A stretch of 31,495 nt of DNA from Actinomycetes bacterium (GCA_023392475.1 JAEVZA010000424.1:1-31495); one strand, 5' to 3'. Shown: positions 1 to 7,879, counted from the first letter of the stretch. Notes: a model not told the origin generated them from the letters alone. A program made the numbers and translations.

Positions 1-711
1 GCCGTACCCGGCCGGCCGCCCGTCGCCGCCGTCGAGGTGCACGACCTGCTGGTCGGGGAGCGGCAGCGACACGCCGCCCCGGTCGCGCTCACGCGCCTCG
101 CGCAGCAGGCCGACCTCGCGGAGCAGGACGAGGGGCTCCTCCGCCGTGCCGGCGTCCAGGTCGCGCTGCACGGCCGGGTAGCCGAGCTCGGCGCGCGACC
201 GCACGGTCGAGCGCCGCACCTCGGAGCGCACGAGCTCGCCGCTTCCGTCGAGCTCCAGCTCCCACGCCACCGCCGGGCGGTCCGCGCCCGCTCGGAGCGA
301 CGCGGCGTGCTCGCCGAGGGACGACGGGTGCAGCGGGACCCGCCCGTCGGGCAGGTAGACCGTCGTGCCGCGCCGGCGGGCCTCGGCGTCCACCGGGTCG
401 CCGGCGCCCACGAACGCGGCGACGTCGGCGATCGCGTAGCGGACGAGGAAGCCGTGGCCGGTCCGCCCGATCCACAGCGCCTGGTCCAGGTCCGTGCTGC
501 CCGGGGGGTCGATCGTGACGAAGGGGACGTCGCGCAGGTCGGCCCGGTCCGGTCCCGGCGCCGACAGCTCCTCGACCCGCGACGCGGCTGCTCCGGCCGC
601 CGCCTCGACCTCGGGCGGGAAGCCGCTGGGCAGGTCGAGCCGGCGGCGGATGGCGGCGAAGCCGTCCAGCAGGTCCTGGTCGGGCTCGACGCGGAGCGGC
701 GGCAGCGGCAC
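1..711 (-). CDS. RNB-domain (RNase II/R family) ribonuclease, C-terminus off the window
   Basis: Partial gene: 237 codons are present and the frame is open at the left edge. The protein begins with about 70 residues lacking an obvious cold-shock domain. It then enters an RNB catalytic domain with TIDPPGSTDLDQAL, RYAIADVAAFV and YLPDGRVPLHPSSL, all typical of this family of processive 3'-5' exoribonucleases. In E. coli RNase II the metal site is D-x5-D-x-D-D. Here the first three aspartates are present, but the fourth position is Gln (DLDQ). From memory this variant occurs in an actinobacterial RNB subfamily. The chosen start is GTG at 711; no ATG and no convincing ribosome site lies upstream, so the start is uncertain. 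The gene is divergent from the YciI-nitroreductase gene 38 bp away. Family assignment is secure; substrate and activity are not shown. Confidence 0.85.
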   Translation of the reverse strand, partial: MPLPPLRVEPDQDLLDGFAAIRRRLDLPSGFPPEVEAAAGAAASRVEELSAPGPDRADLRDVPFVTIDPPGSTDLDQALWIGRTGHGFLVRYAIADVAAFVGAGDPVDAEARRRGTTVYLPDGRVPLHPSSLGEHAASLRAGADRPAVAWELELDGSGELVRSEVRRSTVRSRAELGYPAVQRDLDAGTAEEPLVLLREVGLLREARERDRGGVSLPLPDQQVVHLDGGDGRPAGYG

Positions 712-735
712 GGACCCAGGGTGGCCGAGCGTGGC

Positions 736-752
736 TAGGGTCGTCGAACGTG
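736..752 (+). promoter_or_regulatory. Leaderless promoter -10 box and GTG start
   Basis: TAGGGT at 736-741 matches the actinobacterial TANNNT -10 element. It lies 8 nt before the GTG start at 750, and no Shine-Dalgarno sequence intervenes. Transcription would begin at or next to the start codon. The same arrangement recurs at several genes in this window. Confidence 0.6.
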
Positions 753-1658
753 GCCCCGAACCTCCACGTCCTGTCCTACGCGAGCGGGCCCGACGTGGCC
801 TCGCTGGCCCCGGTGCACGGCGCGGCGCACCGCCGTCGGTGGGAGGCGTTCCGGGACCGGGGTGACCTGCTCCTCATCGGGCCCTACGCCGACGGCTCCG
901 GGGCCGTCGCCGTGTTCACGTCCCGGGAGGCGGCCGAGGAGTTCGCCGCCGACGACCCGTTCGTCCTCCACGGCGTCGTCCACTCGTGGACCGTCCACGA
1001 GTGGATGGAGGCGATCGGGTTCCCGCCGTCGCCGCTCGAGGCTACCGACCACCTGCTGTCGACCACCCGCGCCGTGCGCCGACGGCTCGACCTGGACCGG
1101 CCGGTCGACCTGGCGGTGGTGCAGGACTGCATCCGCCTCGCGGTGCAGGCGCCCACGGCGAGCAACGGCCAGGACTGGCGCTGGGTCGTGGTGACCGACC
1201 CCGAGCTGCGGCGCGAGGTCGCGGCGCTCTACCGCGCCGCCGGCGTCGAGTACCTGCGCCGCGCCGCGGCCACCGAGGCGGACGCGCAGACCCGCCGCGT
1301 CTACGAGAGCGCGGTCGAGCTCGCCGAGGTGCTCGACCGGGTGCCGGTCATGGTCATCCCGTGCCTCGCCCGCCGCGTCGACGGGGAGCCCAACGTGGTG
1401 GCCGCGTCCGGCTACGGCTCCATCCTCCCGGCGACCTGGAGCCTCCAGCTCGCGCTGCGGGCACGCGGGCTCGGCTCGTGCCTCACGACGCTCCACCTGC
1501 TGCACGAGCGCGAGGTCGGCGAGCTGCTCGGCATCCCGTCGACCGCCATGCAGGTGGCCCTGCTGCCGGTGGCGCACACGACGGGCGGCGACTTCCGGCC
1601 CGCGTCGCGTCCGCCGGTCGAGCGGATCACGTACTGGAACCGTTGGGAGGCGACATGA
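750..1658 (+). CDS. YciI-like domain fused to a nitroreductase-family domain
   Basis: A 302-residue protein with two modules. Residues 1 to about 95 look like a YciI/YCII ferredoxin-like barrel: GDLLLIGPYADGSGAVAVF, then EEFAADDPFVLHGVV, a typical YciI ending. Residues from about 110 to 302 look like an FMN-dependent nitroreductase: VQAPTASNGQDWRWVVV for FMN binding, then the helix containing SLQLALRARGLGSCLTT, and a C-terminal RPPVERITYWNRWE. The single uninterrupted frame and the leaderless start argue that the fusion is real. The stop overlaps the ATG of the next gene by 4 nt, so the two are translationally coupled. The likely role is flavin-dependent reduction of an unknown small molecule. 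The YciI part may bind or process the same substrate; this is inference. Confidence 0.8.
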   Translation: MAPNLHVLSYASGPDVASLAPVHGAAHRRRWEAFRDRGDLLLIGPYADGSGAVAVFTSREAAEEFAADDPFVLHGVVHSWTVHEWMEAIGFPPSPLEATDHLLSTTRAVRRRLDLDRPVDLAVVQDCIRLAVQAPTASNGQDWRWVVVTDPELRREVAALYRAAGVEYLRRAAATEADAQTRRVYESAVELAEVLDRVPVMVIPCLARRVDGEPNVVAASGYGSILPATWSLQLALRARGLGSCLTTLHLLHEREVGELLGIPSTAMQVALLPVAHTTGGDFRPASRPPVERITYWNRWEAT

Positions 1659-2560
1659 GCGACGGGACGGCCACCGGCCGTGGCGCACGGGAGCTCGCGG
1701 CGGCGCTCGAGCCGTTCGTCGGGCAGGTGTACTTCTCGCCCGAGTGCCACCGCGCCTACCAGGCCCTCGGCTTCGGCGCGAGCCCGGTGGAGGTGGCGGG
1801 CGTGGCCATGCCCGACGGCCCGGCCTACTTCTGCAGCCGCGGCTCGCTGCTGGGCCAGGTGCCGGGGCAGGTGGTGGCGGCCGCGTTCGCGGTGTTCGAC
1901 CCGGCGGTGGTCGAGCCCTGCGTGGCGCTCGGCTGGGGCCTCACCGACGCCACGACGATCGAGGCGGCGCGCACCGACGGCGCGACCGCGCAGCTGCGGC
2001 GCGTGCTCGGCGACCGGCCGGAGGGCCTCGATCGCGCGACCACGCTGCTGCGTCGGGCGACCGAACCGCTGCGGCCCGAGGGCCGGCCGCTGTTCGCCGG
2101 CGTCCTGGCGCAGGGCTTGCCGGGGGAGCCGCTGGCCGACGCCTGGCGCCTCGCCGACCGACTCCGCGAGTACCGGGGCGACAGCCACACCGCCGCGTGG
2201 ACGTCCGCGGGGTTCGACGCCTGCGAGATCGGCCTGCTCACCGAGCTCTACTGGGGCCTGCCGACTCGCACGTACGTGCGCACCCGGGCGTGGAGCGACG
2301 CCGACCTCGACGCCGCCGAGGCCCGCCTGGAGGAGCGCGGGCTGCTGCGCGGCGGCGCGCTCACGGACCGGGGCCGTGCCGAGCGCGAGGCCGTCGAGGT
2401 GGCGACCGACGACGCGTGCGCACCGGCGCTGGAGGCCGTGGCCGACGACCTCGACGAGCTGGTCGGCACCCTGCGGTCGTGGAGCTCGGCCGTCACGGCC
2501 GCGCACGGTTACCCGTCGTCGGGTCCGCACGACCTCGCCCGCATCGCGCAGGGCGGCTGA
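1655..2560 (+). CDS. SCO6745-family protein
   Basis: A 301-residue protein recognised as an SCO6745-type protein, an actinobacterial family of unknown function. Features fitting that family are the N-terminal EPFVGQVYFSPECHRAY block, a middle LREYRGDSHTAAW segment followed by GFDACEIGLL, and a C-terminal winged-helix-like end (WSDADLDAAEARLEERGLL, then ALTDRGRAEREAVE). The ATG overlaps the stop of the upstream YciI-nitroreductase gene (ATGA), which implies coupled expression and perhaps a shared pathway. No catalytic residues can be named with confidence. No signal peptide or membrane segment is visible, so it is expected in the cytoplasm. Family recognition rests on the overall pattern; function is unknown. 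Confidence 0.7.
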   Translation: MSDGTATGRGARELAAALEPFVGQVYFSPECHRAYQALGFGASPVEVAGVAMPDGPAYFCSRGSLLGQVPGQVVAAAFAVFDPAVVEPCVALGWGLTDATTIEAARTDGATAQLRRVLGDRPEGLDRATTLLRRATEPLRPEGRPLFAGVLAQGLPGEPLADAWRLADRLREYRGDSHTAAWTSAGFDACEIGLLTELYWGLPTRTYVRTRAWSDADLDAAEARLEERGLLRGGALTDRGRAEREAVEVATDDACAPALEAVADDLDELVGTLRSWSSAVTAAHGYPSSGPHDLARIAQGG

Positions 2561-2591
2561 CGGCCACCGCCGGGTCGGCCGCGCCGGTCGG

Positions 2592-2609
2592 TACGGTGGG
2601 TCCGGCATG
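2592..2609 (+). promoter_or_regulatory. Leaderless promoter of the rpiA-rpe-zwf operon
   Basis: TACGGT at 2592-2597 is a TANNNT-type -10 box. It is followed by 9 nt and then the rpiA ATG at 2607. No ribosome-binding site lies between, and only 46 bp separate rpiA from the preceding stop codon. Confidence 0.55.
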
Positions 2610-3263
2610 GAGCCGGAGGAGCAGAAGCGCGTCGCCGCGGAGGCTGCGGCCGGGCTGGCCGAGGACGGCATGGCACTCGGGCTCGGCACCGGCACGACCG
2701 TGGCCCACCTGCTGCCCGTGCTCGCGGCCCGCGGGCTGGACCTGCGCTGCGTCGCCACGTCGCCCCGCACCGAGTCCGCGGCGCGGGAGCTCGGGCTCCG
2801 GGTCGAGCCGTTCGACCACGTCGAGCGCCTCGACCTCGCGATCGACGGCGCGGACCAGGTCGCGCCCGATCGCTGGCTCGTGAAGGGCGGCGGCGGGGCC
2901 CACACCCGCGAGAAGCTCGTCGCCGCGGCGGCCGACCGCTTCGTCGTCATCGCGGACGCGTCGAAGCCGGTGGCGGCGCTGCACGACCCCGTGCCCCTCG
3001 AGCTGGTGCCGTTCGGGCTCGACTCGACGCTGCGCCGGCTCGCCGACGCCACGGGCGGCCGCGTGGAGGTGCGCGACGTCCCCCCGAGCCCCGACGGCGG
3101 CGTCATCGCCGACCTCCGCGGCCCCGTCGGAGACCCCGCCGCGCTGGCCGCCCTGCTGTCGGCGACGCCGGGCGTGGTCGAGCACGGGCTGTTCCCGCCG
3201 TCGATGGTCTCGGCCGTCGTCATCGGCACCGACGACGGCCCGTCCTGGCAGGAGGCCCCGTGA
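2607..3263 (+). CDS. rpiA: Ribose-5-phosphate isomerase A
   Basis: A 218-residue RpiA, the usual family length, which interconverts ribose 5-phosphate and ribulose 5-phosphate in the pentose phosphate pathway. Diagnostic motifs are the phosphate-binding loop GLGTGTT (25-31), the DGAD motif with Asp80 and Asp83, and KGGGGA starting at Lys93 followed by the catalytic Glu in REK (Glu102). The C-terminal VVEHGLFPPSM segment is also typical. It is the first gene of an operon with rpe and zwf. Its stop overlaps the rpe GTG start by 3 nt in a GTGA. The start is the ATG placed 9 nt after a TANNNT box, giving the conventional N-terminus. The assignment is firm. Confidence 0.95.
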   Translation: MEPEEQKRVAAEAAAGLAEDGMALGLGTGTTVAHLLPVLAARGLDLRCVATSPRTESAARELGLRVEPFDHVERLDLAIDGADQVAPDRWLVKGGGGAHTREKLVAAAADRFVVIADASKPVAALHDPVPLELVPFGLDSTLRRLADATGGRVEVRDVPPSPDGGVIADLRGPVGDPAALAALLSATPGVVEHGLFPPSMVSAVVIGTDDGPSWQEAP

Positions 3264-3967
3264 CCCACGATGCCGCACACCGGCTCCCGCCGGGCATCGA
3301 GCCGTCCCTGTACGCGGCGGACCTGCTGCACCTCGGCGACCAGATCGAGGCGCTGCTCGGCGCGGGCACCCGCGCGTTCCACCTCGACGTCGGCGACGGC
3401 CACTTCATCGACCCGATCGCGCTCGGCCCGATCGTCGCCGCCGCGGTGTCGCCGCCGATCCACGAGGGCGGCGCCGTCGTCGACTGCCACCTCATGGTCG
3501 ACGAGCCGGAGGCCCACATCGACCAGTTCGCGGCGGCGGGCGCGGACCACCTGACGTTCCACCTCGAGGCGTCGCGCGACTGCGGCCGCACCATCGGCCG
3601 GATCCACGACGCCGGCATGGGCGCCGGCATCGCCGTGAAGCCCGAGACGACCGTGGACGCGGCCGTCGAGGCGGCGACCGCCGGCAGCCACCGGGCCGAC
3701 CTCGTCCTGTGCATGAGCGTGCACCCCGGACTGTCCGGGCAGTCGTTCCTGACCGCCGCCACGGACCGGGTCGCCGAGCTGCGCCGCCGCCTCCCCGGGA
3801 GCGTGCAGGTGCAGGTGGACGGCGGCGTCGGTGACGGCAACATCGCCGAGCTCCGCGCTGCCGGCGCGGAGCTGTTCGTGGCCGGCAGCTCCGTCTTCTG
3901 GCACGGCGACCCCGCGGTCGGGTTCGCCGGGCTCCTGGCCCACCTCGACCCGGAGGCGTCCGCATGA
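3260..3967 (+). CDS. rpe: Ribulose-phosphate 3-epimerase
   Basis: A 235-residue TIM-barrel epimerase that interconverts ribulose 5-phosphate and xylulose 5-phosphate. Residues expected for the metal and catalytic site are present: Ser15 in IEPSLYAADLL, His40 and Asp42 in FHLDVGDGHF, His76 in DCHLMVDEPE, and Asp186 in VDGGV. The phosphate-binding parts MSVHPGLSGQSF and VAGSSVF are also visible. Some positions are divergent, for example LDVGDG where most family members have DVMDG, and AVKPET for the more usual ALNPGT. The GTG start is coupled to the rpiA stop and preceded by GGAGG at 3251-3255. The stop overlaps the zwf ATG. Function follows from both motifs and the operon. Confidence 0.93.
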   Translation: MTHDAAHRLPPGIEPSLYAADLLHLGDQIEALLGAGTRAFHLDVGDGHFIDPIALGPIVAAAVSPPIHEGGAVVDCHLMVDEPEAHIDQFAAAGADHLTFHLEASRDCGRTIGRIHDAGMGAGIAVKPETTVDAAVEAATAGSHRADLVLCMSVHPGLSGQSFLTAATDRVAELRRRLPGSVQVQVDGGVGDGNIAELRAAGAELFVAGSSVFWHGDPAVGFAGLLAHLDPEASA

Positions 3968-5391
3968 CCCCGTCACGATCCGCCCGTCGCCGGCCCGACC
4001 CGCACGTGATCGTGCTGTTCGGCGCCACCGGCGACCTCGCGGCCCGCAAGCTGCTTCCCGGGTTCCACCGGTTGGCGCAGGTCGGCCTCATGCCGGCGGA
4101 CTTCCGCATCGTCGGCACCTCGCGCCGGTCGGTGTCCGACGAGGACTTCCGCACCCACGCCCACGACGTGATCGCCGAGTTCGGCAGCACCACGCCCGAC
4201 GGTCCGTCCTGGGACGACTTCGCGGGCCGCCTCACGTACGCCCCGAGCAGCGCGGAGGACATGTCGTCGCTGTCGTCCGCCGTCGCCGCGGCCGAGTCCG
4301 CCATGTCGGGTGACGTGCGGCGGCTGCACTACCTCTCGATCCCGCCGCTCGCGATGGACGGCATCGTCACCGCGCTCGGCACGGCGGGGCTGGGCGGCGA
4401 CCGGACGCGGGTCATCCTCGAGAAGCCGTTCGGCACCGACGAGGACTCGGCGAAGGCGCTCAACGCGCTCCTCCACACCGTGTTCGGCGAGGAGCAGATC
4501 TTCCGCATCGACCACTTCCTCGGCAAGGAGGACGTGCAGAACATCCTCGCGGTCCGCTTCTCCAACCGGCTGTTCGAGCCGGTGTGGTGCAAGGAGCACG
4601 TGGCCGACGTGCAGATCGACGTGCCGGAGACGCTCGGCGTCGAGCAGCGCGCCGCGTTCTACGAGGAGACCGGCGCGTTCCGCGACATGGTGGTGACCCA
4701 CCTGTTCCAGGCACTCGGGTTCGTGGCCATGGAGCCGCCCGGTTCGTTCACCGCCGACGCGCTGGCCGATGCGAAGCAGGCGGTGTTCGACGCGCTCCAG
4801 CCCCTCGATCCGGCCCGCGTCGTGCGCGGCCAGTACGAGGGCTACCGCGACGTCGACGGCGTGGCCGCCGACTCCGACACCGAGACGATGGTCGCGGTCG
4901 AGGCACGGATCGACAACGACCGGTGGGACGGCGTGCCGATCTTCCTCCGCACGGGCAAGCAGATGGCCCAGGGCCGCCGCGTGATCACGCTGCGGCTGAA
5001 GCGGCCGCCGATGGAGATGTTCCCGGAGGACTGCGGCGACCACCCCGACGAGCTCGTCTTCGAGATCGGCGAACCGGGCAGCATCCGGATCACCTTCCTG
5101 TCGAAGGAGCCGGGGCCGACGATGACCCTCGGCGAGGGCCACCTCGACTTCGCGTACGACCAGGACTTCGACGCGTCGAAGGAGCTCGAGGCCTACGAAC
5201 GCCTCCTGCACGACGCCATGCTCGGCGACCGCACGTTGTTCAACCGCGCGGAGGGGATCGAGCGGCTCTGGGCGGTGGCGGCCCCGCTGCTGGACGCGCC
5301 CCGGCCGGTGGAGCCGTACGCCCCGGGCTCGTGGGGGCCCGACTCGGTGCAGGACCTCATCGGCCCCGACGGCTGGTACCTCCCGGACTGA
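3964..5391 (+). CDS. zwf: Glucose-6-phosphate 1-dehydrogenase
   Basis: A 475-residue enzyme of normal family length that oxidises glucose 6-phosphate to 6-phosphogluconolactone with NAD(P)+. It has the dinucleotide-binding motif GATGDLAARK (20-29), EKPFGTD with Lys154, and the substrate-site motif RIDHFLGKE with His184. A further conserved segment is FLRTGKQM. It is the third gene of the rpiA-rpe-zwf operon and its ATG overlaps the rpe stop by 4 nt. No gnd, pgl, tal or tkt gene follows in the window, so the operon covers the entry step and two interconversions only. The stop codon is the first triplet of an 18-bp tandem repeat. The assignment is firm; cofactor preference cannot be read reliably here. 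Confidence 0.96.
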   Translation: MTPSRSARRRPDPHVIVLFGATGDLAARKLLPGFHRLAQVGLMPADFRIVGTSRRSVSDEDFRTHAHDVIAEFGSTTPDGPSWDDFAGRLTYAPSSAEDMSSLSSAVAAAESAMSGDVRRLHYLSIPPLAMDGIVTALGTAGLGGDRTRVILEKPFGTDEDSAKALNALLHTVFGEEQIFRIDHFLGKEDVQNILAVRFSNRLFEPVWCKEHVADVQIDVPETLGVEQRAAFYEETGAFRDMVVTHLFQALGFVAMEPPGSFTADALADAKQAVFDALQPLDPARVVRGQYEGYRDVDGVAADSDTETMVAVEARIDNDRWDGVPIFLRTGKQMAQGRRVITLRLKRPPMEMFPEDCGDHPDELVFEIGEPGSIRITFLSKEPGPTMTLGEGHLDFAYDQDFDASKELEAYERLLHDAMLGDRTLFNRAEGIERLWAVAAPLLDAPRPVEPYAPGSWGPDSVQDLIGPDGWYLPD

Positions 5392-5424
5392 CGCCAGGTT
5401 CCGTTCTGACGCCAGGTCCCGTTC
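5389..5424 (+). repeat. Tandem 18-bp direct repeat starting at the zwf stop codon
   Basis: Two adjacent copies of TGACGCCAGGTYCCGTTC lie at 5389-5406 and 5407-5424, with one mismatch between them (T/C). The first three bases of copy 1 are the zwf stop codon. Because the unit is 18 bp, copy 2 supplies a second in-frame TGA. Confidence 0.9.
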
Positions 5425-5439
5425 TGTTGTGCGGAACGG
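5419..5439. other. Inverted repeat CCGTTC-N9-GAACGG
   Basis: The end of the second 18-bp repeat (CCGTTC, 5419-5424) is complemented by GAACGG at 5434-5439. This gives a 6-bp stem with a 9-nt loop, or a symmetric protein-binding site. It lies between zwf and the Kelch lipoprotein gene. It could be a weak terminator or an operator; no T-tract follows. Confidence 0.4.
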
Positions 5440-5470
5440 CGCGGGCGGTGCGGTGGCAGCATGTGGCCCG

Positions 5471-6502
5471 ATGCGCCGTGCCGTGGCCCCCGCCCTGCTC
5501 GCCGTGCTCGTGGGCGGCGCCCTCGTCGCCGCCTGCACCGGCACCGACTCCCACGCCGTCGACGCCGACGGCGCGCCCCGCTCCTCGACCACGTCGACCT
5601 CCACCAGCACGACCACGACCGTCCCACCGCCGCCCGTCGCCGAGGTCGCGGCGTGGAAGCTGCCGGCGCCGCTCAGCCGCACCGCCTGCGCGGTCGACGG
5701 CTCGACCGTCCGCTGCTTCAGCGGGCTGAACAGCGCCAAGACGTCGACGCCGAACATCCTGACGATCGACCCCGGTGCCGGCACCGCCGCCGTGACGGGC
5801 CACCTCACGACGGCGGTGCACGACGCGGCCGGCGCGCAGGTCGGCGCGCGTGCGCTGCTGATCGGCGGCGGCGCGCACGAGGACGGCACGAACGCGGTCG
5901 TCGACGTGGTGACCGCCCCGCCGTCCCGGGTGGGGTCGCTGCCGGAGCCGCGCTCCGACGTGAGCGCGATCGTGGCCGACGGTCGGCTCGTCGTGCTCGG
6001 CGGCTACGACGGCACCGTCATCACCCCGGGCGTGCTGACCTCGGCCGACGGGGCGACGTTCACGCGGATCGGCGACCTGGCCACGCCCGTGCGGTACGGC
6101 GCGGTGGCCGCGGTCGGCGGCACGGTCTACGTGTTCGGCGGCAAGACGCGCGAGGCGGGCCACGACTCCCAGACGGCCGACATCCAGGCCGTCGACGTGG
6201 CGAGCGGGCGCGTCGCGGTCGTGGGGCGGTTGCCGCAGGCGATGGGCCACATGGTCGCGGCGGTGCTCGACGGGCAGGTCTACGCGATGGGCGGGCGGTC
6301 GGGCGTCGGCGTGCAGCTGACGGACTCGGCGGCGATCTGGCGCTTCGACCCCCGGACGGGCGCGGTGGTGCAGGTCGGCGCGCTGCCGTCGCCGGTCAGC
6401 GACTCGACGGTCGCCGTGGTCGGCTCGACGGCGTACCTCGTCGGCGGGGAGCGCAGCGGCACGCCGCTGTCGCAGGTCGTCGCCGTCCACCCCGCCCCCT
6501 GA
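5471..6502 (+). CDS. Kelch-like beta-propeller lipoprotein
   Basis: A 343-residue predicted lipoprotein. The signal peptide MRRAVAPALLAVLVGGAL ends in a lipobox VAAC with Cys22. A Ser/Thr-rich spacer follows, of the kind often glycosylated in actinobacteria. The rest consists of repeated blades with Kelch-style glycines: LLIGGG, VVLGGYD, VYVFGGKT, VYAMGGRSG and AYLVGGERS, spaced about 45-60 residues apart. It should sit on the outer face of the membrane. Substrate or partner is unknown. An upstream in-frame GTG at 5429 would place 14 residues before the signal peptide. The ATG at 5471 is preferred because it starts the signal sequence directly and has CAGCAT 8 nt upstream. It is convergent with another propeller lipoprotein gene. 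Confidence 0.82.
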   Translation: MRRAVAPALLAVLVGGALVAACTGTDSHAVDADGAPRSSTTSTSTSTTTTVPPPPVAEVAAWKLPAPLSRTACAVDGSTVRCFSGLNSAKTSTPNILTIDPGAGTAAVTGHLTTAVHDAAGAQVGARALLIGGGAHEDGTNAVVDVVTAPPSRVGSLPEPRSDVSAIVADGRLVVLGGYDGTVITPGVLTSADGATFTRIGDLATPVRYGAVAAVGGTVYVFGGKTREAGHDSQTADIQAVDVASGRVAVVGRLPQAMGHMVAAVLDGQVYAMGGRSGVGVQLTDSAAIWRFDPRTGAVVQVGALPSPVSDSTVAVVGSTAYLVGGERSGTPLSQVVAVHPAP

Positions 6503-6532
6503 ACCCCGCAGGAACGCGTTCTGACGATTGTT

Positions 6533-6551
6533 CGTGCTGCCTGGCAGCGCG
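6533..6551. terminator. Putative terminator hairpin between convergent lipoprotein genes
   Basis: CGTGCTGCC and GGCAGCGCG around a central T form a 9-position inverted repeat (one G-T wobble), giving about 8 bp of stem with a 3-nt loop. It is located just after the Kelch gene. There is no T-run, as is common for high-GC actinobacteria. A perfect 10-bp palindrome GAACGCGTTC at 6512-6521 lies beside it. Confidence 0.45.
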
Positions 6552-6560
6552 GATCGTCAT

Positions 6561-6576
6561 GGGAATGAGTGGGAAC
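6561..6576 (+). repeat. 16-nt motif shared with the lon promoter region
   Basis: GGGAATGAGTGGGAAC here differs at one base from the sequence at 16550-16565 upstream of lon. At this copy no GTT follows at the 18-nt spacing seen at lon, and no gene starts downstream on this strand. Its role here is unclear. Confidence 0.5.
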
Positions 6577-6637
6577 GCGGGATCGGGGCCCCCGGGCGGT
6601 CTCGATGGCGACCGACCCCGAACCGGCCGCCGTCCGC

Positions 6638-7879
6638 TCAGCGGTAGTTGCCGGTGTGGCCGAGCGAGTAGCGGCCGGGCTGGGGGAACACGGCGAGGCC
6701 GTGCGGTCCCTTCCCCACCGGGATCTTCTTGATGAGCTGCCCGGTGGCCGTGTCGAACACGTAGACGACGTCGTCGTACCGCCCGGAGAGCCAGAGCTTC
6801 GAGCCGTCGGCAGAGACCCCGCCCATGTCGGGCGACCCGCCGCCCGGGATGACCCAGGTGCCGACCACCTTCAGCGTGGCGAAGTCGACGACGCTGACCG
6901 TGCCGCCGCCAGGGCGGCCCTTCATGCCCGAGTGGCCGCGGTTGGACACGTAGGCCACCTTGGCGTCGCGGCTCGGGTAGATGCCGTGCGCGCCGTCGCC
7001 CGTGGGGATGAAGCCGACCTTCGCGAAGCTCGGCCCGTCGATGACGTGGACGCCGCCGGCCATCATGTCGGCCACGAGGAACGTCCTGCCGTCGGGCGCC
7101 ACCCGGCAGTCCTGCGGCATGTCGCCCTTGTCCAGGTCGAGCGTCGCGGTGATCGCACCCGTCAGCGTGTCCACCTTGATGAGCCGGCCCGAGAACTCGC
7201 ACGTGGCGATGAAGTAGGTGCCGTCGGCGGACCAGTCGGCGTGGTTGATCCCGCCGGTGGTGGCGCCCTTGCCGGTGCACGGCACCTCGACCGACCGGAT
7301 CCGCTGCCAGGTCACCGGGTCGTACCAGTCCATGCGGTTGCGGCGCTCGGCCATGACGACCGCGGCCTTGCCGTCGGGCGTGAAGTAGAGGTTGTACGGC
7401 GCGTCCACCGGGATCGGCGTCCCGGGCCTGCCGGTCGTCGGGTCGAACGGCACCAGCCGGCTGGAGCCGGAGGCGTTCGCGTAGAGCGTCGTCATGTCGT
7501 GCGACGGCACGACGTGCTGCACGAGCGAGCCGACGGGGTACTTGCCGACCACCTCGTAGGTGGCCTGGTCGATCACCCACACCTGCCCGTCGTCGTTGTC
7601 GGGCACGTAGACGTACGCCTTGGCGCCGGCGACGGCCGGCGACATGTCGCCGGCGGCCGTGGCCGAGTACACGTTCGACGCGTCGAGCACCGGCGGCATG
7701 CCCGGGATCCGGCCGGCGACCTGCGAGCCGGCGGTGGTCGACGTCGAGCTCCCCGCGGCGGTGGTGGAGGTGGTGGACCGCTGCGATCCCTTGCTCCCGC
7801 CGGCCGAGTCGTCGGAGGAGCAGGCCCCGGCGGCGAGGGCCACCACCAGGACGAGGGGGAGGAAGCGGGACGCGCGCAC
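6638..7879 (-). CDS. YVTN-type beta-propeller lipoprotein
   Basis: A 413-residue predicted lipoprotein with signal peptide VRASRFLPLVLVVALA and lipobox AGAC (Cys20). A Ser/Thr/Gly-rich spacer to about residue 55 follows. The body is made of repeated 40-45-residue blades of the YVTN/YncE kind, such as KAYVYVPDNDDGQVWVID, FIPTGDGAHGIYPSRD, KVAYVSNRGHSG, and KLWLSGRYDDVVYVFDT followed by KKIPVGKGPHGLAVFPQPG. Such propellers occur in secreted binding proteins and some oxidases; no catalytic motif stands out. Possible metal ligands (several Asp, Asn and His at blade loops) cannot be assigned. The start is the GTG at 7879, placed 8 nt after a TAGCGT box and opening directly on the signal peptide. 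It is convergent with the Kelch lipoprotein. Confidence 0.85.
   Translation of the reverse strand: MRASRFLPLVLVVALAAGACSSDDSAGGSKGSQRSTTSTTAAGSSTSTTAGSQVAGRIPGMPPVLDASNVYSATAAGDMSPAVAGAKAYVYVPDNDDGQVWVIDQATYEVVGKYPVGSLVQHVVPSHDMTTLYANASGSSRLVPFDPTTGRPGTPIPVDAPYNLYFTPDGKAAVVMAERRNRMDWYDPVTWQRIRSVEVPCTGKGATTGGINHADWSADGTYFIATCEFSGRLIKVDTLTGAITATLDLDKGDMPQDCRVAPDGRTFLVADMMAGGVHVIDGPSFAKVGFIPTGDGAHGIYPSRDAKVAYVSNRGHSGMKGRPGGGTVSVVDFATLKVVGTWVIPGGGSPDMGGVSADGSKLWLSGRYDDVVYVFDTATGQLIKKIPVGKGPHGLAVFPQPGRYSLGHTGNYR

Noticed and set aside
1412..3976. Open minus-strand frame of 854 codons opposite rpiA and rpe
   Set aside because: It lies antisense to well supported genes and has no domain, only GC-driven composition.
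5429..5470. GTG start at 5429 for the Kelch lipoprotein
   Set aside because: It would put 14 residues, including a Cys, before an otherwise complete lipoprotein signal peptide.
6560..6574. MraZ-type TGGGA-N5-TGGGA boxes
   Set aside because: Only two boxes are present where three or more are usual, and the locus is between convergent lipoprotein genes, not at a division cluster.
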